NCBI GenBank assembly: GCA_003520455.1
Contig: DOUV01000439.1
Location: 2,689 to 18,942, forward strand
DNA length: 16,254 nt
DNA from: Chloroflexota bacterium
GTDB taxonomy: Bacteria; Chloroflexota; Anaerolineae; Ardenticatenales; Ardenticatenaceae
Direction of reading: 5' to 3'
Numbering within the stretch: the stretch's first letter is position 1; each line of letters starts with the position of its first letter. The notes below the pieces were generated by a model. It did not search any database. It saw nothing but the letters and a program-made list of their open reading frames with translations, and had not been told where the DNA came from. The position numbers were made by a program, and so were the translations under genes. Positions 14,196 through 16,254 of the stretch are shown here, piece after piece.

Positions 14196-15851
14196 ATGTC
14201 TAAAGTCATGCCGCTGGCCGAGGCGGTGCGGCAGTTCGTCCGTCCCGGCATGGAGTTGTATTTCGGCGGATCATGGGCCTTTCCCAACGCGGCACTGTTT
14301 GAAATCATTCGTCAGTTCGTGGGGCATGATCCGCGGTTCACGCTGATCCTCTCCACCGGTGGTGCAGCCTCCGCCGGGCCGTTCTTAGCGGCGGGTCTGG
14401 CGCGCCACGCCGTCGCGGCGTTCCTCGGCGATGGCTATCCCGTTCCCGGCCCAAACCCGGCCATCCAGCGCGCGATCAACAGCGGCAGCGTCACCGTCGA
14501 GAACTGGACGATGCTGACGCTCGCGCTCCGATTGCTGGCCGGGGCGCTCAACCTGCCGTCCATCCCAACCCGCTCCATCCTCGGCAGTTCACTCGAAGAC
14601 GACCTCGGTGATCAATTCAAGCGCATGTCCGACACCGTTGGCCTCATCCCTGCCCTTCAGCCGGACCTGACCCTCACGCACGGCTGGGCCGCCGACTCCG
14701 AAGGCAACACGCTCTTGCCCGTTCCGCTGGCGGCCAACGCCTTCGGTGCGCTGGCGGCGAAAGAAGGCGCAATCGTCACCGTCGAGAAAGTCGTGTCGCC
14801 AGAAGTGATCCGCGCCCATTCGTTCATGGCGCGTATCCCGGCGCACGCCGTCCGTGCGGTCTGCGAAGCGCCCTTCGGCGCACACCCCCTCGGCTCTCTC
14901 GGCCTTGGCCTGCCGGATGGCGATGGCTACCTGGAAGACCGCGCTTTCATGCTCGAAGCCCGCGCCGCCGCACGTTCCGAAACGTCGCAGGCGGACTGGA
15001 TTCGCCATTGGGTTCTCGACTGCGGCGATCACACCGATTCCCTCGCCCGCCTCGGCCCGGAACGGCTGACCGCCCTCACCCATCCCTCCTCTGCTTCCCT
15101 GTCCTCCGCCCCTGTGACCGAGAAGATAACCGATGGCGAGAGAATGATCATCGCCGCCGCGCGCGAGATCGCCCGCATCGCACGCGAACGCGATCATTGC
15201 TTCATCCTCGCCGGCATTGGGGCCGCGCACCTGGCCGCGTGGCTGGCCGAGGCGCAGTTGAGGGCCACGGGAAACGCGGTGACCTTGCTGACCGAGGTGG
15301 GTGCAGTCGGTTTTCAGCCGCTGCCGGGCGATCCCTTCCTCTTCGCCCTCCGCAACGTACCCAGCGCCTCGATGACGACGGACACGCTGACCGTGCTGGG
15401 CATGCTGGTGGGAGATGAGCGGGCGCGGTGCCTGGGTGTGCTCGGCGCAGCGCAGGTGGACCGGTACGCTAACCTCAACACCACGCGCCTGCCCGACGGC
15501 GGTTTCCTCATGGGCTCCGGCGGCGCCAACGATGTGACCTCGACGGCGGCGGAGGTCATCGTCGTCGCACGACAATCACGGGCGCGTTTTGTGGAGCGCG
15601 TGAATTACATCACCTCGCCGGGCGCGAGAGTATCCACCGTCATCACACAGTTGGGGGTATACCGGAAGGTGGGCGATGAACTTAGCCTTTCCGCCGTGTT
15701 CGGAGACGAGTCCGCAATCCATGCGGCACGCGAGGCGTGTGGCTGGGATTTGCGCCTGGCCGAAGAAGTTGCCGTCCTGCCGCTGCCCATGACGGCGGAA
15801 CGTGAGGCCTTGCGCCGCTTCGATCCGCTCGGAGATTTGTGGCATGAATGA
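14196..15851 (+). CDS. Fused A-B family-1 CoA-transferase (glutaconate CoA-transferase-like)
   Basis: This 551-residue protein joins both halves of a family-1 CoA-transferase. The A-like half (about 1-290) has FGGSWAFPNAALFEIIRQ and LTHGWAADSEGNTLL; the B-like half (about 310-551) has LLTEVGAVGF with candidate catalytic E367, then MGSGGANDVTSTA and RFVERVNYITSPG. The latter segments resemble GctB and IpdB. The family moves CoA between acids; the related IpdAB pair instead opens a ring, so hydrolytic C-C cleavage cannot be excluded. AAGGG lies 6 nt before the ATG at 14196; an earlier ATG at 14121 would add 25 residues with no family match. It is divergent from the carboxylase operon across the putative operator, so co-regulation is likely. 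It gives the locus a second CoA-transferase besides the one at 3264-4604. Confidence 0.85.
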   Translation: MSKVMPLAEAVRQFVRPGMELYFGGSWAFPNAALFEIIRQFVGHDPRFTLILSTGGAASAGPFLAAGLARHAVAAFLGDGYPVPGPNPAIQRAINSGSVTVENWTMLTLALRLLAGALNLPSIPTRSILGSSLEDDLGDQFKRMSDTVGLIPALQPDLTLTHGWAADSEGNTLLPVPLAANAFGALAAKEGAIVTVEKVVSPEVIRAHSFMARIPAHAVRAVCEAPFGAHPLGSLGLGLPDGDGYLEDRAFMLEARAAARSETSQADWIRHWVLDCGDHTDSLARLGPERLTALTHPSSASLSSAPVTEKITDGERMIIAAAREIARIARERDHCFILAGIGAAHLAAWLAEAQLRATGNAVTLLTEVGAVGFQPLPGDPFLFALRNVPSASMTTDTLTVLGMLVGDERARCLGVLGAAQVDRYANLNTTRLPDGGFLMGSGGANDVTSTAAEVIVVARQSRARFVERVNYITSPGARVSTVITQLGVYRKVGDELSLSAVFGDESAIHAAREACGWDLRLAEEVAVLPLPMTAEREALRRFDPLGDLWHE

Positions 15852-15863
15852 GGAGAAAACCGA

Positions 15864-16067
15864 ATGAAAGCCACACAATTCTACAGACGGATCAACCGCA
15901 TGGGCGAGGGTCAAGCGGCGACTCTTGCTCTCGGGGATCGAGCAACGGACGACCATCATGCGGCGCACCTGTGGGTGCTCTCCTGCTTCCCTGGCCCCAT
16001 CACGCTGCTACGACGACCCGCACGTCGTCGCCGCGCTGCGCCGCCAGGCGCTGCAGGGCCTGGTTGA
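15864..16067 (+). CDS. Short ORF with good ribosome-binding site, possibly a truncated gene
   Basis: The ATG at 15864 follows the fused CoA-transferase stop by 12 bp and has a strong AGGAG (15851-15855) 8 nt upstream, as a real next gene in an operon would. The predicted 67 residues begin MKATQFYRRINRMGEG, then turn into an Arg/Pro/Ala-rich stretch that is simply the opposite strand of the alcohol dehydrogenase gene (from about 16000). I recognise no family. It may be the start of a gene cut by a rearrangement joining it to the alcohol dehydrogenase, or a chance ORF. Confidence 0.35.
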   Translation: MKATQFYRRINRMGEGQAATLALGDRATDDHHAAHLWVLSCFPGPITLLRRPARRRRAAPPGAAGPG

Positions 16068-16254
16068 TCTCGGCCAGCAGCACGGTCGCGCTCACCGACC
16101 CGGCGAGGTCCATGTCGCCCCGCGCCACCATCGCGATCACGGCCTCCAGGTCGGTACGGTTGGAGCCCATCGAGCCTAGAAGGGCCAGGTCCATCCCCAC
16201 GAAGGCCTGCAGCGGCGGCAAGGTCACCCGCTCGGGCCCCACCCCGACCACCAC
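16000..16254 (-). CDS. Zinc-type alcohol dehydrogenase, C-terminal part (runs off right edge)
   Basis: The 84 visible residues are the C-terminal end of a medium-chain (MDR) dehydrogenase: a VVVGVGPERVTLPP strand, FVGMDLALLGSMGSNRTDLEAVIAMVARGDMDL, then LLAEINQALQRLAAQRGDDVRVVV. This matches the end of the Rossmann domain and the return to the catalytic domain in zinc-dependent alcohol dehydrogenases. The zinc ligands and the GxGxxG motif lie outside the window, so class and substrate are unknown. It ends convergent with the fused CoA-transferase and overlaps the short ORF at 15864. A secondary-alcohol dehydrogenase would be a fitting partner for a ketone carboxylase, which is inference. Confidence 0.8.
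   Translation of the reverse strand: MVVGVGPERVTLPPLQAFVGMDLALLGSMGSNRTDLEAVIAMVARGDMDLAGSVSATVLLAEINQALQRLAAQRGDDVRVVVAA

Noticed and set aside
14589..15575. 328-residue minus-strand open frame opposite the fused CoA-transferase
   Set aside because: It is Gly/Arg/His-rich with no domain, and the plus strand encodes a clear family protein; an antisense shadow in GC-rich DNA.
16011..16030. Perfect hairpin CGACGAC-6 nt-GTCGTCG near the convergent gene ends, considered as a terminator
   Set aside because: It lies inside the alcohol dehydrogenase coding sequence, arises from Asp/Val codons, and has no T tract on either strand.

Overview
The window reads as GC-rich bacterial DNA, probably from an uncultured or little-studied bacterium. 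I cannot place the taxon; the gene content would fit an environmental proteobacterium-like or Desulfobacterota-like organism, but that is a guess. Almost all of it is one catabolic island. Eleven intact genes lie on the minus strand (about 13847 down to 369), apparently transcribed from a divergent promoter region near 14050-14105. One gene faces away on the plus strand, and both window edges hold broken or partial genes.

Layout in minus-strand transcription order. (1) 13847-8861: a three-subunit, ATP-dependent ketone carboxylase of the acetone carboxylase type, in the order alpha (HyuB-like, with the H-x2-D ... H metal site), gamma (small Cys4 protein specific to this enzyme class) and beta (HyuA-like ASKHA ATPase). 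Beta and gamma overlap by ATGA. (2) A 449-bp gap with no convincing gene. (3) 8411-369: acyl-CoA ligase, acyl-CoA dehydrogenase, amidohydrolase, family-2 CoA-transferase, SDR dehydrogenase, two separate hot-dog (MaoC-type) proteins and a thiolase, mostly spaced by 0-90 bp. (4) 340-20: the decayed start of a LivG-type branched-chain amino acid ABC-transporter ATPase, broken by frameshifts.

On the plus strand, 14196-15851 encodes a fused A-B family-1 CoA-transferase (glutaconate CoA-transferase-like). It is followed by a short ORF with a good ribosome-binding site but no recognisable product. At the right edge the C-terminal third of a zinc-type alcohol dehydrogenase runs in on the minus strand.

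Inferred logic: a ketone is carboxylated to a 3-oxoacid, which is activated by the ligase or a CoA-transferase and cleaved by the thiolase. The dehydrogenase, hydratase pair and SDR supply a full beta-oxidation round for the remaining acyl-CoA. Acetone alone would need only carboxylase, activation and thiolase, so the extra genes and the amidohydrolase suggest a larger or cyclic ketone. The edge alcohol dehydrogenase could oxidise a secondary alcohol to that ketone. The promoter region carries an 18-bp tandem repeat with partial dyad symmetry lying over the minus-strand -10 box, a likely repressor site; no regulator gene is in the window.
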